Below, piece by piece: positions 7,998 to 16,163 of a stretch of 47,099 bases of DNA. Position 1 is the first letter of the stretch; the number at the start of each line of letters is the position of its first letter. Position numbers and translations under genes: made by a program. The stretch covers positions 1 through 47,099 of the forward strand of contig JAFVHN010000068.1 of assembly GCA_017474515.1 (NCBI GenBank), given 5' to 3'. Source of the DNA: Prevotella sp. (GTDB lineage Bacteria; Bacteroidota; Bacteroidia; Bacteroidales; Bacteroidaceae). Under the pieces are notes generated by a model. The model made no database searches and was not told the DNA's origin. It saw only the letters and a program-made list of their open reading frames with translations.

Positions 7998-9053
7998 TTA
8001 AATATTTATTTTCAAATAGTCCACTATTGTTGCCATCATCCCCACCAGCGAAAGGAGGGGTACGATTTCGAGGGTGCAAAAGTACAAAAAAATTTGCAAA
8101 GGCGCCGCATTTTGTCGGAAAAAGATAATCCAACACTTATAAAATGTCAATATTTTGACGATTGTTAATACTATGGCCATGTAAATGAGCGACGTTTCCA
8201 CGCTGAGGTCGAAGTAGCTCTGAAGCATGACCAGGGGGAACAGCGCCACGCCTTCTGCCGAGGTGAGCAGCATGACGGCCTTCAGCCATTGCGTGTTCTT
8301 CTTGGTGTCGAAGAAAATGATGTTGATGAGGGAATACAGAAGCACCTTCAGCACCATGTATCCCACGATGCATCCGAAAAAGATGAGCACCAGCATGTAT
8401 GGCGACTCCAGGGCAAAGGTGTCGGCCACCACGTCGTGTACATAAATAAAGCTGAAGATGGCCAGCAGCAGGCAGGTCAGCAGGCTCATGAAAATGAGGA
8501 ATCGCAGCTCGCCGGTGGTTTCGCCGACCTCAAACACGTTTTCGCTGCGCGGTATGCGGAAGAACGTGGATGCCTGCCGCAACATATAGGAGCGTGTGCG
8601 CGAGAAGGCCACCACGGCCAGGATGAAACATGCCAGCAGGATGCCGGTCATCACGTCGTCGGAACGGAAGCTGAAGGGCAGGGGGTCGCCCGACACGCCG
8701 CCCCGCGCCCGGCTTGTGGTGAAGCGCGAAAGGCTGTCCGTGTGGAAAAAGGAGTTGAAGAACTCTTCGTCGTAGATGGTGCTGTCGGCCTTCAGCCACG
8801 GAAAGGCCATGGCGTGGCCTGAGGAATCGGCGGGCGCCGTTGCCGCCGTTTCCACGATGGAGTCGTTGCTCAGCGTGTCGGTACTGACGGAGTCGGTCGT
8901 GGTGACCGCCGGTTGCGCCGGGCGCGGCTTGGGGCGCGGTGCAGCCTTGCCGGCAGCCTTCGTGGCCACCGGCTGAGCCTCGGGCTCGGCCTCGGGCGGC
9001 GGTGCCGCCGGTGCGGATTGTTGTATAGAGTCCTGCGGAAAACGGAGCGTCAT
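7998..9053 (-). CDS. DUF4271-type membrane protein
   Basis: The 351-residue protein has a low-complexity Pro/Ala-rich N-terminus (about 15-90) and a C-terminal two-thirds with about six hydrophobic segments (for example VMTGILLACFILAVVAFS and YMLVLIFFGCIVGYMVLKVL). This layout, together with its position between metK and hemD, fits the DUF4271 family found across Bacteroidetes. No function is known to me; linkage to hemD, rnpA and yidD suggests an envelope or membrane role but does not show one. It begins 53 bp after metK and overlaps the general operon direction, with 7 bp to hemD. Confidence 0.75.
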   Translation of the reverse strand: MTLRFPQDSIQQSAPAAPPPEAEPEAQPVATKAAGKAAPRPKPRPAQPAVTTTDSVSTDTLSNDSIVETAATAPADSSGHAMAFPWLKADSTIYDEEFFNSFFHTDSLSRFTTSRARGGVSGDPLPFSFRSDDVMTGILLACFILAVVAFSRTRSYMLRQASTFFRIPRSENVFEVGETTGELRFLIFMSLLTCLLLAIFSFIYVHDVVADTFALESPYMLVLIFFGCIVGYMVLKVLLYSLINIIFFDTKKNTQWLKAVMLLTSAEGVALFPLVMLQSYFDLSVETSLIYMAIVLTIVKILTFYKCWIIFFRQNAAPLQIFLYFCTLEIVPLLSLVGMMATIVDYLKINI

Positions 9054-9106
9054 CGGCCTTCAGGAGTTGGTGAAATAAAAGAATGAGCCGGCCAGCGGCG
9101 GGGGTG

Positions 9107-10372
9107 TCACCCCTCCAGTCCGAAGGCGCGGCGAATGTCGTCCACGCGGTCCAGTTTCTCCCAGGTGAACAGCTCCACTTCCACGGTCTTGGTTTCGTGG
9201 TAGAAGCTGGTGAAAGTCTTTTCCACCACCTCGTTCTTGCGTCCCATGTGTCCGTAGGCGGCGGTCTCCAGGTACATGGGTTGGCGAAGCTTCAGCGAGC
9301 GTTCAATGGCCTTGGGGGTGAGGGTGAACAGACTGGGAATCTTTTCGGCAATCTCGCCGTCGCTCATGTTCACATGGCTTTTGCCGTAGGTGTTCACATA
9401 GATGCTCACGGGCTTGGCCACGCCGATGGCGTAGCTGAGCTGCACCAGCATCTCGTCGCTCACGCCGGCCGCCACCATGTTCTTGGCAATGTGGCGTGCG
9501 GCATAGGCTGCCGAGCGGTCCACCTTCGACGAGTCTTTCCCCGAGAAAGCGCCGCCGCCGTGTGCACCTTTTCCGCCATAGGTGTCAACAATGATTTTCC
9601 TTCCCGTCAGTCCCGTGTCGCCGTGGGGCCCGCCGATGACGAACTTGCCCGTGGGGTTCACATAATAATGTATGTCGTGGTCGAAGAGCCTGAGCACCTT
9701 CTCCGAGTGAATCTGCGCCTTCACGCGGGGGATGAGAATGTTTATCACGTCCTCGCGTATCTGTGCCAGCATCTGCTCGTCGTCGTCGAGGAACGGGTCG
9801 TGCTGCGTTGACACCACGATGGTGTCGATGTATTGCGCCACGCCCTCGTCGCTGTATTTCACCGTCACCTGGCTTTTGCTGTCGGGGCGCAGGTAGGTCA
9901 TCACCTTTCCCTCGCGCCTGATGTCGGCCAGTGTCTTCATCAGCAGGTGTGCCAGGTCGAGGCTCACGGGCATGAAGTTTTCGGTTTCGTTCACGGCATA
10001 TCCGAACATCATGCCCTGGTCTCCTGCGCCCTGGCTGTCCTCATCCTCGCGGTCCACGCCCTGGTTGATGTCTCCGCTCTGCTCGTGAATGCTGGTGAGG
10101 ATGCCGCACGAGTCGCCGTCGAACTGGTATTCCGACTTCGTGTAGCCTATTTTGTTGATGGTCCGGCGGGCAATGGTCTGAAGGTCGATGTATGCCTCCG
10201 AGCGCACCTCGCCCATGATGACCACCTGCCCTGTGGTTACAAAACTCTCTATGGCGCAGCGTGCCTTGGGGTCGTAGGCCAGGAACTGGTCGAGCAGTGC
10301 GTCGCTGATTTGGTCGGCCACTTTGTCGGGATGTCCTTCCGAAACCGACTCTGATGTAAACAAATATGCCAT
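9107..10372 (-). CDS. metK: S-adenosylmethionine synthetase
   Basis: The 421-residue enzyme makes S-adenosylmethionine from methionine and ATP. Hallmarks are [18 protein letters not shown] near the N-terminus, the [10 protein letters not shown] loop, and the phosphate-binding [15 protein letters not shown] loop. An upstream ATG at 10432 is in frame, but the ATG at 10372 is preferred. It gives the usual [17 protein letters not shown] start, has AAGGAG 8-10 nt upstream, and leaves room for a leader after the promoter at 10447-10477. It is the first gene of the minus-strand cluster running to tyrS. No SAM riboswitch was recognised in the roughly 68-nt leader. Confidence 0.97.
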   Translation of the reverse strand: MAYLFTSESVSEGHPDKVADQISDALLDQFLAYDPKARCAIESFVTTGQVVIMGEVRSEAYIDLQTIARRTINKIGYTKSEYQFDGDSCGILTSIHEQSGDINQGVDREDEDSQGAGDQGMMFGYAVNETENFMPVSLDLAHLLMKTLADIRREGKVMTYLRPDSKSQVTVKYSDEGVAQYIDTIVVSTQHDPFLDDDEQMLAQIREDVINILIPRVKAQIHSEKVLRLFDHDIHYYVNPTGKFVIGGPHGDTGLTGRKIIVDTYGGKGAHGGGAFSGKDSSKVDRSAAYAARHIAKNMVAAGVSDEMLVQLSYAIGVAKPVSIYVNTYGKSHVNMSDGEIAEKIPSLFTLTPKAIERSLKLRQPMYLETAAYGHMGRKNEVVEKTFTSFYHETKTVEVELFTWEKLDRVDDIRRAFGLEG

Positions 10373-10446
10373 GTTTTTTCTCCTTTTTATTGAATGATGT
10401 CTGCCCTTAGCCGATGCCCGTGTCGGGGTCATCGCTAAAGCGGCTG

Positions 10447-10477
10447 CAAAGTTACGGATAAACGAGCGAAATGCAAA
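10447..10477 (-). promoter_or_regulatory. Promoter for metK and the downstream cluster
   Basis: Minus-strand TTTG (10477-10474), 19 nt, then TAACTTTG (10454-10447): a full Bacteroidetes -33/-7 pair. The predicted start near 10440 gives a leader of about 68 nt and excludes the ATG at 10432 as a likely start with a ribosome-binding site. Confidence 0.75.
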
Positions 10478-10525
10478 AGGAAAACTTGTTTTTCTTTTTA
10501 TTCTTTCAGTGCTTGGACTTTTGCT

Positions 10526-10570
10526 GGGACTATTGTCTGAACTCCAGAACTTCTGTAACTCCTGAACTCC
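10526..10570. repeat. AACTCC-type array, single-arm copy
   Basis: The sequence ACTATTGTCTGAACTCC is followed by further AACTTCTGT and AACTCCTG units at 8-9-bp spacing. It is one arm of the element found with both arms at 15573-15671 and 16164-16281. Confidence 0.8.
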
Positions 10571-10575
10571 ATTAA

Positions 10576-10624
10576 CTACAGTAAACTCCGAGTTTCACCA
10601 TGGAAAAACTCGGAGTTTCTGTAG
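10576..10624 (-). terminator. Hairpin downstream of the 1113-aa BspA-like gene
   Basis: The arms CTACAGAAACTCCGAGTTT and AAACTCGGAGTTTACTGTAG (minus strand) pair with one bulge around a 10-nt loop, 30 bp after the stop codon. There is no T-run after it, so it is either a non-canonical terminator or a 3' stability element. Confidence 0.5.
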
Positions 10625-10655
10625 CTTAGAGCTCTTTAAAGCGTTGAAAATGTGT

Positions 10656-13600
10656 CTAATATCTCACCTTTCTTCCGTTCACCACGTAGATGCTTCCGTG
10701 CTGCGGGTGCATTACGCGCTGGCCTTGCAGGTTGTAGTACACCTTTACGGCTCCTTCTTCGTCCACCTTGTCAACGCCTGTTGGAATATTGTCCATGCGC
10801 TGGAACTTGTTGTTGTCGAAGAAATATCTCCAGCCGGCCAGCGGCCGGTACTTGAAATAAGAGTCGTTGTCGGGAATCCAGAGCACGCAGTCTGTGCCGA
10901 TGCCCGAGAAGGCGTTTGCGTCGAGGTCAGCAGGATTGGAAATATGGGATTTTATCTTCTTCATATGTTCGGTATCTAAGAATGCTTCGGCTTCGACGGT
11001 GAAAGTTGTGTAGTCGGGAATGACGAGGGTGGTGAGGCCACTGCAAAGGAAGGCTTTCTCACCAATGGAGAAATGGTCGGTCGTACTGGGAAGGGTGAGG
11101 GTGGTGATCGGACATTTACCGAAGGCAAAGGCACCGAGAGAGGTGCATGTGGTGCCGTCGGCAGTATTGGCAAAGCGCACCGTTTTCAGGTTGGGGCAGT
11201 TGTAAAAGGCATAATCCGCAACGTTGTGGGTAAGGGTGACCTCACTGAGGGCGGATTGATAGAACTGGCTGCCGTCTGTGACGTAATAGGAGTTTTTCTC
11301 TTCGTTAGTATAGTAAACGTGGGAATGGCCGGCCGTGAGGTGCAGCCCCTTTGCCTCGTTGTAGATGACATTAGTCAGGTTGCCGCAATTGTAGAAGGCC
11401 TTGTCCCAGACCTCTATTACCCTTTCGGCCTTCGAGAGGTCGATGGTCTCGATGTTGTCGTCGTCCATGAACGCCTCTTTGTTAATGACGCATACGGGAT
11501 ATTCCACGCCGTCAACCTCATAGCTGCCCTTTGGCAGGGTGAGGCGGGACTGGTTGTTTCCATCGGCCCTGCCGGTAATGCCGAGGCATTTTTTGTCGTA
11601 GCCGGCATCGCCCTCGAGCACGGTGTACTTGAATGTGTCGTCGCTGATTGTTTTGCCGAAGGAGGTAAAGGTCATGTTGAGGAAATTATTCCACAGTTCG
11701 TGGCCGGGTGAGGTCCTGATGGTGTAGTAAACGTTGTATTTGGGAACGTAAAGCGGTATTTCTTCGATGGGTGTGCCCTGGAACACTTCCCTCCAGTTCT
11801 CCGACAATACTATCGGTTCGTCGAATTCCACCTGGAATCGTTTCAGGCCGGTAAGCCCCGCGAAGGCATAGTTGCCAATGCCGTTGCCATTGACCATTGG
11901 CGGCAGCACGAAGTATTTCAGGCTGGAGCATCCCTTGAAGGCCTTCTCGCCGATGTTGGTGATATAGTTTTTGGTGCCGAAGTATGCTTCCTCCAGCTGT
12001 GTGCTGCCGGCGAATGCCTCATTACCAATGACATAGAAGTAGGATGTAAAGACATCGGTTATCTTGAACGACTTGAGGTTGCTGTTCTTGAAGGCCCTGT
12101 CGGCGATGCCCGTTATGTAATATCTCTTACCGCCCCTTCGTAAGTACATTTTTGTGATGTTGATGTCGGTGATGTTGCTGTTGAGCTGTCGCGAGATGAC
12201 GCACCTGCCGTCGGAACCGGCATTGTCTTGCGTGACGAGGTAGTACACTTCGTTGTCGTGGATTTCCAAGTCCTTGAGGCCGTTTTCCACCGACACGTCG
12301 ATGGCGAAGCGCTCAATCCATTTCTTGTTCACGTATTTCTGCCAGGTGCCGTTGGGAATGCGCAGTACGCTCTGGTCGCTTTCCCATTTTGCCATTTCGG
12401 CAAACTCCTCGCTGCTGAGCTCAAACGGGTTGGTCATGTTGGCCGTCACGTCAACAAGGTTGTAGCAGTTGGCGAACACGGGGCTGTCCATCGTCTGCAG
12501 CGAGGCAGGGAGCACCACCGAGTTGATTTTTGTTCCGCTGAAGGCATCGCGTTCCAGCCTGGTGGTGTTGTTGGTAAAGGAAACGTTTTCCAGGTTGGTG
12601 TTGTAGAAAGCACGTAGGCCCACGTTTTTGAGATTTTCGACGGTACTCAGTTTGTCGCAGCCTATGAAGGCTTCCATCCCTACGTCGATGCCACTTTGGC
12701 TGCCATAAACCATTCTCAGCTCCTTGCTATTGTAGAATGCGTTGGAGAACAGGGTGATGGGGCAGTCGTATTGGCTGTCGGGGCAGAATTGAATCACTTT
12801 CACTGCGCTCCCCGTGAATGCATTCGTTAATACAGTGAACGACGTGCCGCCGGGGTTGATGGAGAGCCATTCCAGCTTGGTGTTGTTCTTGAAAGCGTTG
12901 GAGTCGATGCCCGCACAAACGTAGGTGACACCGTTGAAGGTGAAGCTATCGCTGCCTTCCGTCGGGCTGAACGTCTTTTGAACAATGCTGTTCTCGCTAA
13001 ACGCTGACTGGCCCGCAATGGCGAGGTTGTTGGAGTAGGATTGCATAACCCTGTAGAGCAGTTCGCCGTCGGAAAGGATGCAATCGGTCATCGATGAACT
13101 GACTTTATTGAAGAACGCCGCCCATCCCTTGTCGTTGTACTTGCTCGTCGCGCTCGAGGGAACCACCAGCGTGCAATCGTCGGCAGGCTGGAACATATTG
13201 GTGGCGGCATCAAAGGGGTTGGAGATCTTGCTCACCACGGTGTGCAGCTCAGGACAATTGGAAAAAGCGGCAAAGCCGATGCTGGTCACCGTGGCGGGCA
13301 GCACAATCTGGCAGAGGCCCGAATACGAGAAAGCCTGCGATTCGATGGTCACCAATTGGGGAAAGTCGAAGGAGCGCAGCTGCTTGGCCCTAAGGAAGCA
13401 GTAGGCGCCCACGGACGTAGCCAGGGGAGCGTTGAGGCTCTTGATGTTGCTGTCGGAGAATGCCGAGCCGGGCAGCGCGGTAACTTTCGGCAGGCTCAGC
13501 GTTTCCAGTTCGGTGGTGTTGCTGAAGCATCCCTGGCCCAACGTGGTGATGTTGCTCAGGTCGATGGAGGAAATGTTGCTGCCTGAGAAAGCAGACGACT

Positions 13601-13997
13601 TTAACTCTGTGCATGAACTGGGCAGCAGCACGGTGCCGTTGTAGCTGAATGTGGTTGTGCTGAACGCAGAACTGCCCACGTAGGTGAGCGAAGTGGCTTT
13701 CCTCAGGTCGATGATGCCCAGGCCGGTCTTGTTCTTGAAGGCATCGCTGAAAACGCCCTCGATAATGTAAGTTGTGGAGTTGTAGGTCACCTTGTAGGAT
13801 GACAAAGTCAGGTCGCCGCCGGTGTACGAGTCGGCAGGTTTCAGCAGGAGGGCATAGTTGTGGTTGGTTTCCTTGTAGAGGCGGAAGGTGAAGCCGTCCA
13901 TGTTCACCTCGCCGACAACCGCGGCGCACATGGCCGTTTGCAGTTGTGGAAGCATCATCACCGCAAGCAGTAATAAAAGGTAGCGTGTCTGTTTCAT
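10656..13997 (-). CDS. BspA-like leucine-rich-repeat secreted protein with T9SS-type tail
   Basis: The 1113-residue protein has a signal peptide (MKQTRYLLLLLAVMMLPQLQ) and then long runs of BspA-type LRR_5 units, with repeated motifs such as IGEKAFKGCSSLKYFVLPP and LTYVGSSAFS spaced about 22-24 residues apart. Repeat blocks are interrupted by non-repeat segments near residues 300-370, 590-640 and 780-850, dividing the protein into three or four LRR modules. The end (VYYNLQGQRVMHPQHGSIYV followed by VNGRKVRY) resembles a T9SS sorting tail. BspA relatives bind host or bacterial surface ligands, but the target here cannot be read from the sequence. A complete promoter is at 14044-14074. Confidence 0.9.
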   Translation of the reverse strand: MKQTRYLLLLLAVMMLPQLQTAMCAAVVGEVNMDGFTFRLYKETNHNYALLLKPADSYTGGDLTLSSYKVTYNSTTYIIEGVFSDAFKNKTGLGIIDLRKATSLTYVGSSAFSTTTFSYNGTVLLPSSCTELKSSAFSGSNISSIDLSNITTLGQGCFSNTTELETLSLPKVTALPGSAFSDSNIKSLNAPLATSVGAYCFLRAKQLRSFDFPQLVTIESQAFSYSGLCQIVLPATVTSIGFAAFSNCPELHTVVSKISNPFDAATNMFQPADDCTLVVPSSATSKYNDKGWAAFFNKVSSSMTDCILSDGELLYRVMQSYSNNLAIAGQSAFSENSIVQKTFSPTEGSDSFTFNGVTYVCAGIDSNAFKNNTKLEWLSINPGGTSFTVLTNAFTGSAVKVIQFCPDSQYDCPITLFSNAFYNSKELRMVYGSQSGIDVGMEAFIGCDKLSTVENLKNVGLRAFYNTNLENVSFTNNTTRLERDAFSGTKINSVVLPASLQTMDSPVFANCYNLVDVTANMTNPFELSSEEFAEMAKWESDQSVLRIPNGTWQKYVNKKWIERFAIDVSVENGLKDLEIHDNEVYYLVTQDNAGSDGRCVISRQLNSNITDINITKMYLRRGGKRYYITGIADRAFKNSNLKSFKITDVFTSYFYVIGNEAFAGSTQLEEAYFGTKNYITNIGEKAFKGCSSLKYFVLPPMVNGNGIGNYAFAGLTGLKRFQVEFDEPIVLSENWREVFQGTPIEEIPLYVPKYNVYYTIRTSPGHELWNNFLNMTFTSFGKTISDDTFKYTVLEGDAGYDKKCLGITGRADGNNQSRLTLPKGSYEVDGVEYPVCVINKEAFMDDDNIETIDLSKAERVIEVWDKAFYNCGNLTNVIYNEAKGLHLTAGHSHVYYTNEEKNSYYVTDGSQFYQSALSEVTLTHNVADYAFYNCPNLKTVRFANTADGTTCTSLGAFAFGKCPITTLTLPSTTDHFSIGEKAFLCSGLTTLVIPDYTTFTVEAEAFLDTEHMKKIKSHISNPADLDANAFSGIGTDCVLWIPDNDSYFKYRPLAGWRYFFDNNKFQRMDNIPTGVDKVDEEGAVKVYYNLQGQRVMHPQHGSIYVVNGRKVRY

Positions 13998-14043
13998 GTC
14001 GCTGTTTTTTTTATGATTTAGTTTGGTTTATAGTTTCCATCGG

Positions 14044-14074
14044 CAAAATTACGATTTTTATTTGTATATACAAA
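14044..14074 (-). promoter_or_regulatory. Promoter for the 1113-aa BspA-like gene
   Basis: Minus-strand TTTG (14074-14071), 19 nt, then TAATTTTG (14051-14044). The predicted leader is about 40 nt. Confidence 0.7.
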
Positions 14075-14133
14075 CGTTTCTGTGGTATTTTTTGCAAAAA
14101 TCGTCATCGCGACCAGCTGAAAGGTCATTCAAG

Positions 14134-14196
14134 AATCTCTAGTTTTTCTAGAATCTCTAGATTATCTAGAACCTCTAGAAAATATAGACTCTCTCG
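14134..14196. repeat. 9-bp-period CTAG array
   Basis: Seven 9-bp units, most ending in CTAG (AATCTCTAG, TTTTTCTAG, AATCTCTAG, ATTATCTAG, AACCTCTAG, then two decayed units). It resembles the CCTAGG arrays elsewhere but with period 9 and different flanking letters. It lies upstream of the BspA-like promoter and just past the terminator of the RNA candidate. Confidence 0.85.
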
Positions 14197-14212
14197 CCCT
14201 TTAAATTCGCCC

Positions 14213-14244
14213 AAAAAATAGGCCCTACCCTCACGGGCAAGGCC
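14213..14244 (-). terminator. Intrinsic terminator of the small-RNA candidate
   Basis: A 10-bp stem (with two G-T pairs) closed by a GTGA tetraloop is followed on the minus strand by TATTTTTT. No protein gene on the minus strand ends here, which is the main reason to infer a separate transcript. Confidence 0.8.
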
Positions 14245-14508
14245 ATTTCTGAAAAAAGCTATTTACTTATAATCTTACTGTTATATGATGATGAAAATCA
14301 TTATCTTTTATTGTTGGGGGAGGGCGTCGGAAGTCCGCCTCGTTGTCGCCGCGGCATTCGTTTTCCCAAGTGAGTCCCCGTTCGCTCCAATCCTCAGAGA
14401 TGTCAGACGTGTGCCGCCGGTGCGGTTTTTCGGGACGTAGTAAGAAGGCGCGGGCCTGTTCTTTTTTTTTGATTTGATGAGTGCCTTTTAATGGCAGATT
14501 GTTTGTTT
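14213..14508 (-). ncRNA. Candidate small RNA of about 295 nt
   Basis: A minus-strand -7 box (TAATTTTG, 14522-14515) would start a transcript near 14508. A strong intrinsic terminator (14244-14213) would end it: arms GGCCTTGCCC and GGGTAGGGCC, a GTGA loop, then TATTTTTT. The body from about 14475 to 14320 is much richer in G and C than its surroundings and can form local hairpins. No reading frame with ATG, GTG or TTG fills it; one frame is open for about 75 codons with no start and ends just before the terminator. It does not show tmRNA, SRP RNA or RNase P RNA hallmarks that I can recognise. 6S-type or another conserved Bacteroidales RNA is possible. Confidence 0.55.
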
Positions 14509-14514
14509 CGTGTG

Positions 14515-14522
14515 CAAAATTA
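14515..14522 (-). promoter_or_regulatory. Promoter -7 box for the small-RNA candidate
   Basis: TAATTTTG on the minus strand matches the Bacteroidetes -7 consensus. The -33 region is weak (a TTTA-like match at a longer spacing). Confidence 0.5.
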
Positions 14523-14682
14523 CGGCTTTTTGTAAATCCGGACGTGTAAATTTTGTCAGATAACTATCACTTATTGATATTTTTAGACTATTTGGGTTGA
14601 ATTTTATATTTTTTCACACTTTTTCGGGCTCTTTTCCGCCCTTTCATCCTCTTTTTTTAGTGGGTAAGCAGTGGTATAGGAA

Positions 14683-14887
14683 TTTTGAAAAATCTTTACA
14701 AAACGGGCATTTTTTCGGTATTTTTGTAACTCGTTGATAATCAGCGGCCTCAAAATCGCCCGGAGTTTGACCGCAAATTTCTCTCCTCAAACTTCAAGAT
14801 TTCTCTCCTCGATCTTCAAGATCTCTCCCCGAAATTTGCGGTCAAGCTTTTCTATACTTTTATTTTCTTTTGAAAAATCTTTACAAA
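14683..14887 (+). repeat. 185-bp structured repeat unit, copy B
   Basis: The direct repeats TTTTGAAAAATCTTTACAAA (14683-14702 and 14868-14887) are spaced at exactly 185 bp. GTTGATAATCAG is at offset 46 from the G of GAAAAATC (14687), the left arm GTTTGACCGCAAATTTC (14765-14781) at offset 78, and the right arm (14831-14847) ends at offset 160. The loop holds two TCTCTCCTC..CTTCAAGAT units of 20-21 bp. Confidence 0.9.
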
Positions 14888-14931
14888 TTGTTTCCTGGAG
14901 GCCCCTTCCTTCAGCCCCTTTCCGGCAGGGC

Positions 14932-14959
14932 GGGCCGGCGGTTCGGCCCCTTGTTTTTT
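14932..14959 (+). terminator. Terminator-like hairpin after repeat copy B
   Basis: GGGCCG, a 6-nt loop, CGGCCC, then CTTGTTTTTT. No plus-strand protein gene lies upstream, so if it works it would end a transcript running through repeat copy B. Confidence 0.4.
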
Positions 14960-14989
14960 AAAGAAACTTTAACATAAAAATCTGCCCTT

Positions 14990-15006
14990 GTGAACCTAAT
15001 GTTCAC
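14990..15006. promoter_or_regulatory. Palindromic operator candidate
   Basis: GTGAAC-CTAAT-GTTCAC is a perfect 6-bp inverted repeat with a 5-nt centre. It covers about -41 to -25 relative to the start predicted from the -7 box at 15017-15024, where a -33 element would normally be; no TTTG is found there. Confidence 0.45.
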
Positions 15007-15016
15007 TAACGGGCCG

Positions 15017-15024
15017 TACCTTTG
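15017..15024 (+). promoter_or_regulatory. Promoter -7 box for the RteC-like gene
   Basis: TACCTTTG matches TAnnTTTG. The predicted start near 15031 gives a leader of about 87 nt before the ATG at 15118 and rules out a start at 15022. Confidence 0.6.
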
Positions 15025-15117
15025 CAGCACATTCAGGAAGCTTCCGCGACAAAGCCCACACATTATTATATATATAGTGGGGCATTTATTCAATTAACCT
15101 TTAATAATAGTATTACA

Positions 15118-15555
15118 ATGAGTGCAACGATTAAGATTTTGTATGGCGAGCGCGAGGCGCTCGACCATGCCCTGCAACAACAACACCTCCACGACGTGCG
15201 CCAACGGCTGGTGGCCGAGGTGGAGGAACTGATGACCCATTTGCCCTTCGAGGGGCTGTATTGGAAAGGAACGGTCACCGACCTGATGGAGGCCCTGTAT
15301 ATGGCCTTCCGCTACGGGCGGCTGTTCGACATCGACGGCCATCCCCGCACCTTCACCTCGGTGGCCCGCCAGTGCTCAGCCATCCTGAACCGTTCCTGCC
15401 CCAGCAACCCTACGGCCAAGGCGGCTCGGGGAGCACAGCGCAAGGGCGTTCAGGAAAGCCCGTTCATGGTGAGATATGAGCGCATGGTGGAGCGCAACCC
15501 GCTTCGCCACCCCTTCACCGAGCTGGTGGGCGGACTCTACAGCATGGCGGCATAG
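15118..15555 (+). CDS. RteC-like small protein (tentative)
   Basis: The 145-residue protein (MSATIKILYGEREALDHALQ at the start) contains WKGTVTDLMEALYMAFRYGR at about 49-68 followed by a helical segment. This resembles the C-terminal domain of RteC, a regulator of Bacteroides conjugative elements, where a W..S/T..L.E..YA motif precedes a winged-helix-like region. The match was judged by eye and is weak. The frame extends upstream to 15022, but that start would lie inside the promoter, so 15118 is preferred. It is followed by an M15 peptidase gene 132 bp later. Small regulator-like proteins next to cell-wall hydrolases occur in degraded mobile elements, but nothing else of such an element is present. 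Confidence 0.5.
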   Translation: MSATIKILYGEREALDHALQQQHLHDVRQRLVAEVEELMTHLPFEGLYWKGTVTDLMEALYMAFRYGRLFDIDGHPRTFTSVARQCSAILNRSCPSNPTAKAARGAQRKGVQESPFMVRYERMVERNPLRHPFTELVGGLYSMAA

Positions 15556-15572
15556 AGAATAATTCAATATTG

Positions 15573-15671
15573 TTGGAGTTTAGGAGTTTAGACGTTAGTT
15601 GTCTAAGCAAATAAAACCATCGCGTCAAGAACTATTGTCTAAACTCCTACACTCCTCAACTCCTACACTCC
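15573..15671. repeat. Inverted array of 8-bp AACTCCTA-type units, copy upstream of the M15 gene
   Basis: The left arm (GGAGTTTAGGAGTTTAGAC) and the right arm (ATTGTCTAAACTCCTACACT and onward) are complementary over about 18 bp, with an inner GTCTAA. The right arm repeats with an exact 8-bp period (AACTCCTA, CACTCCTC, AACTCCTA, CACTCCTT). Confidence 0.85.
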
Positions 15672-15687
15672 TTAAATTAAAAAAAAC

Positions 15688-16137
15688 ATGGAAAACACAA
15701 ACGAAAAAGAGGTGCGCCTTTCGGAGCACTTCACATTGAGAGAAATGATACAGAGCGGCACCGCCCTGAGACTCCACATCGACAACACGCCCGACGCGTA
15801 TGCCGTGGAATGTCTGCGCCTGTTGTGCCGCCAAGTGTTGGAACCGCTTCGCCGGCGCTTCGGCGTCATCCGCGTCACCAGCGGCTACCGCTGCCTGGCC
15901 CTCAACCGCGCCGTGGGCGGAGCCGCCCGCAGCCAGCACATGCGTGGGCAGGCCGCCGACCTGCACGTGTCGTCGCCGGAGAACGGGCGCAAGATGTTCG
16001 ACTACATCCGCCAGAACCTCGTCTTCGACCAGCTGTTCCTTGAGCACAGCAAGGCCCGCAGAACCTGGTGGATTCACGTCAGCTACCACCCCGTGACGGC
16101 GAAGAACCGCCTCACATCTTCCACGATAGAGGTGTAA
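15688..16137 (+). CDS. Peptidase M15-family protein (D-Ala-D-Ala carboxypeptidase-like)
   Basis: The 149-residue protein fits the Peptidase_M15_3 type of zinc peptidase that cuts D-Ala-containing peptidoglycan cross-links. The metal-ligand pattern is complete: SQHMRGQAADLHV supplies His84 and Asp91, and TWWIHVSY supplies His130. LSEHFTLREMIQSGTA at the start is the usual N-terminal segment in Bacteroidetes and phage versions. No signal peptide is seen, so export would need a holin, lysis or another route, as in phage endolysins. The gene sits between two inverted-repeat elements (15573-15671 and 16164-16281). Whether it acts with the RteC-like gene is unknown. Confidence 0.85.
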   Translation: MENTNEKEVRLSEHFTLREMIQSGTALRLHIDNTPDAYAVECLRLLCRQVLEPLRRRFGVIRVTSGYRCLALNRAVGGAARSQHMRGQAADLHVSSPENGRKMFDYIRQNLVFDQLFLEHSKARRTWWIHVSYHPVTAKNRLTSSTIEV

Positions 16138-16163
16138 GAACCTCAACTATCTCAAGTTGATGT

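Noticed and set aside
10373-10440. SAM riboswitch upstream of metK
   Set aside because: The leader is only about 68 nt and lacks the conserved cores of SAM riboswitch classes that I can recognise.
14280-14475. RNase P RNA, tmRNA or SRP RNA in the G/C-rich block
   Set aside because: The hallmark segments I know for these RNAs were not found on either strand; kept only as an unnamed RNA candidate.
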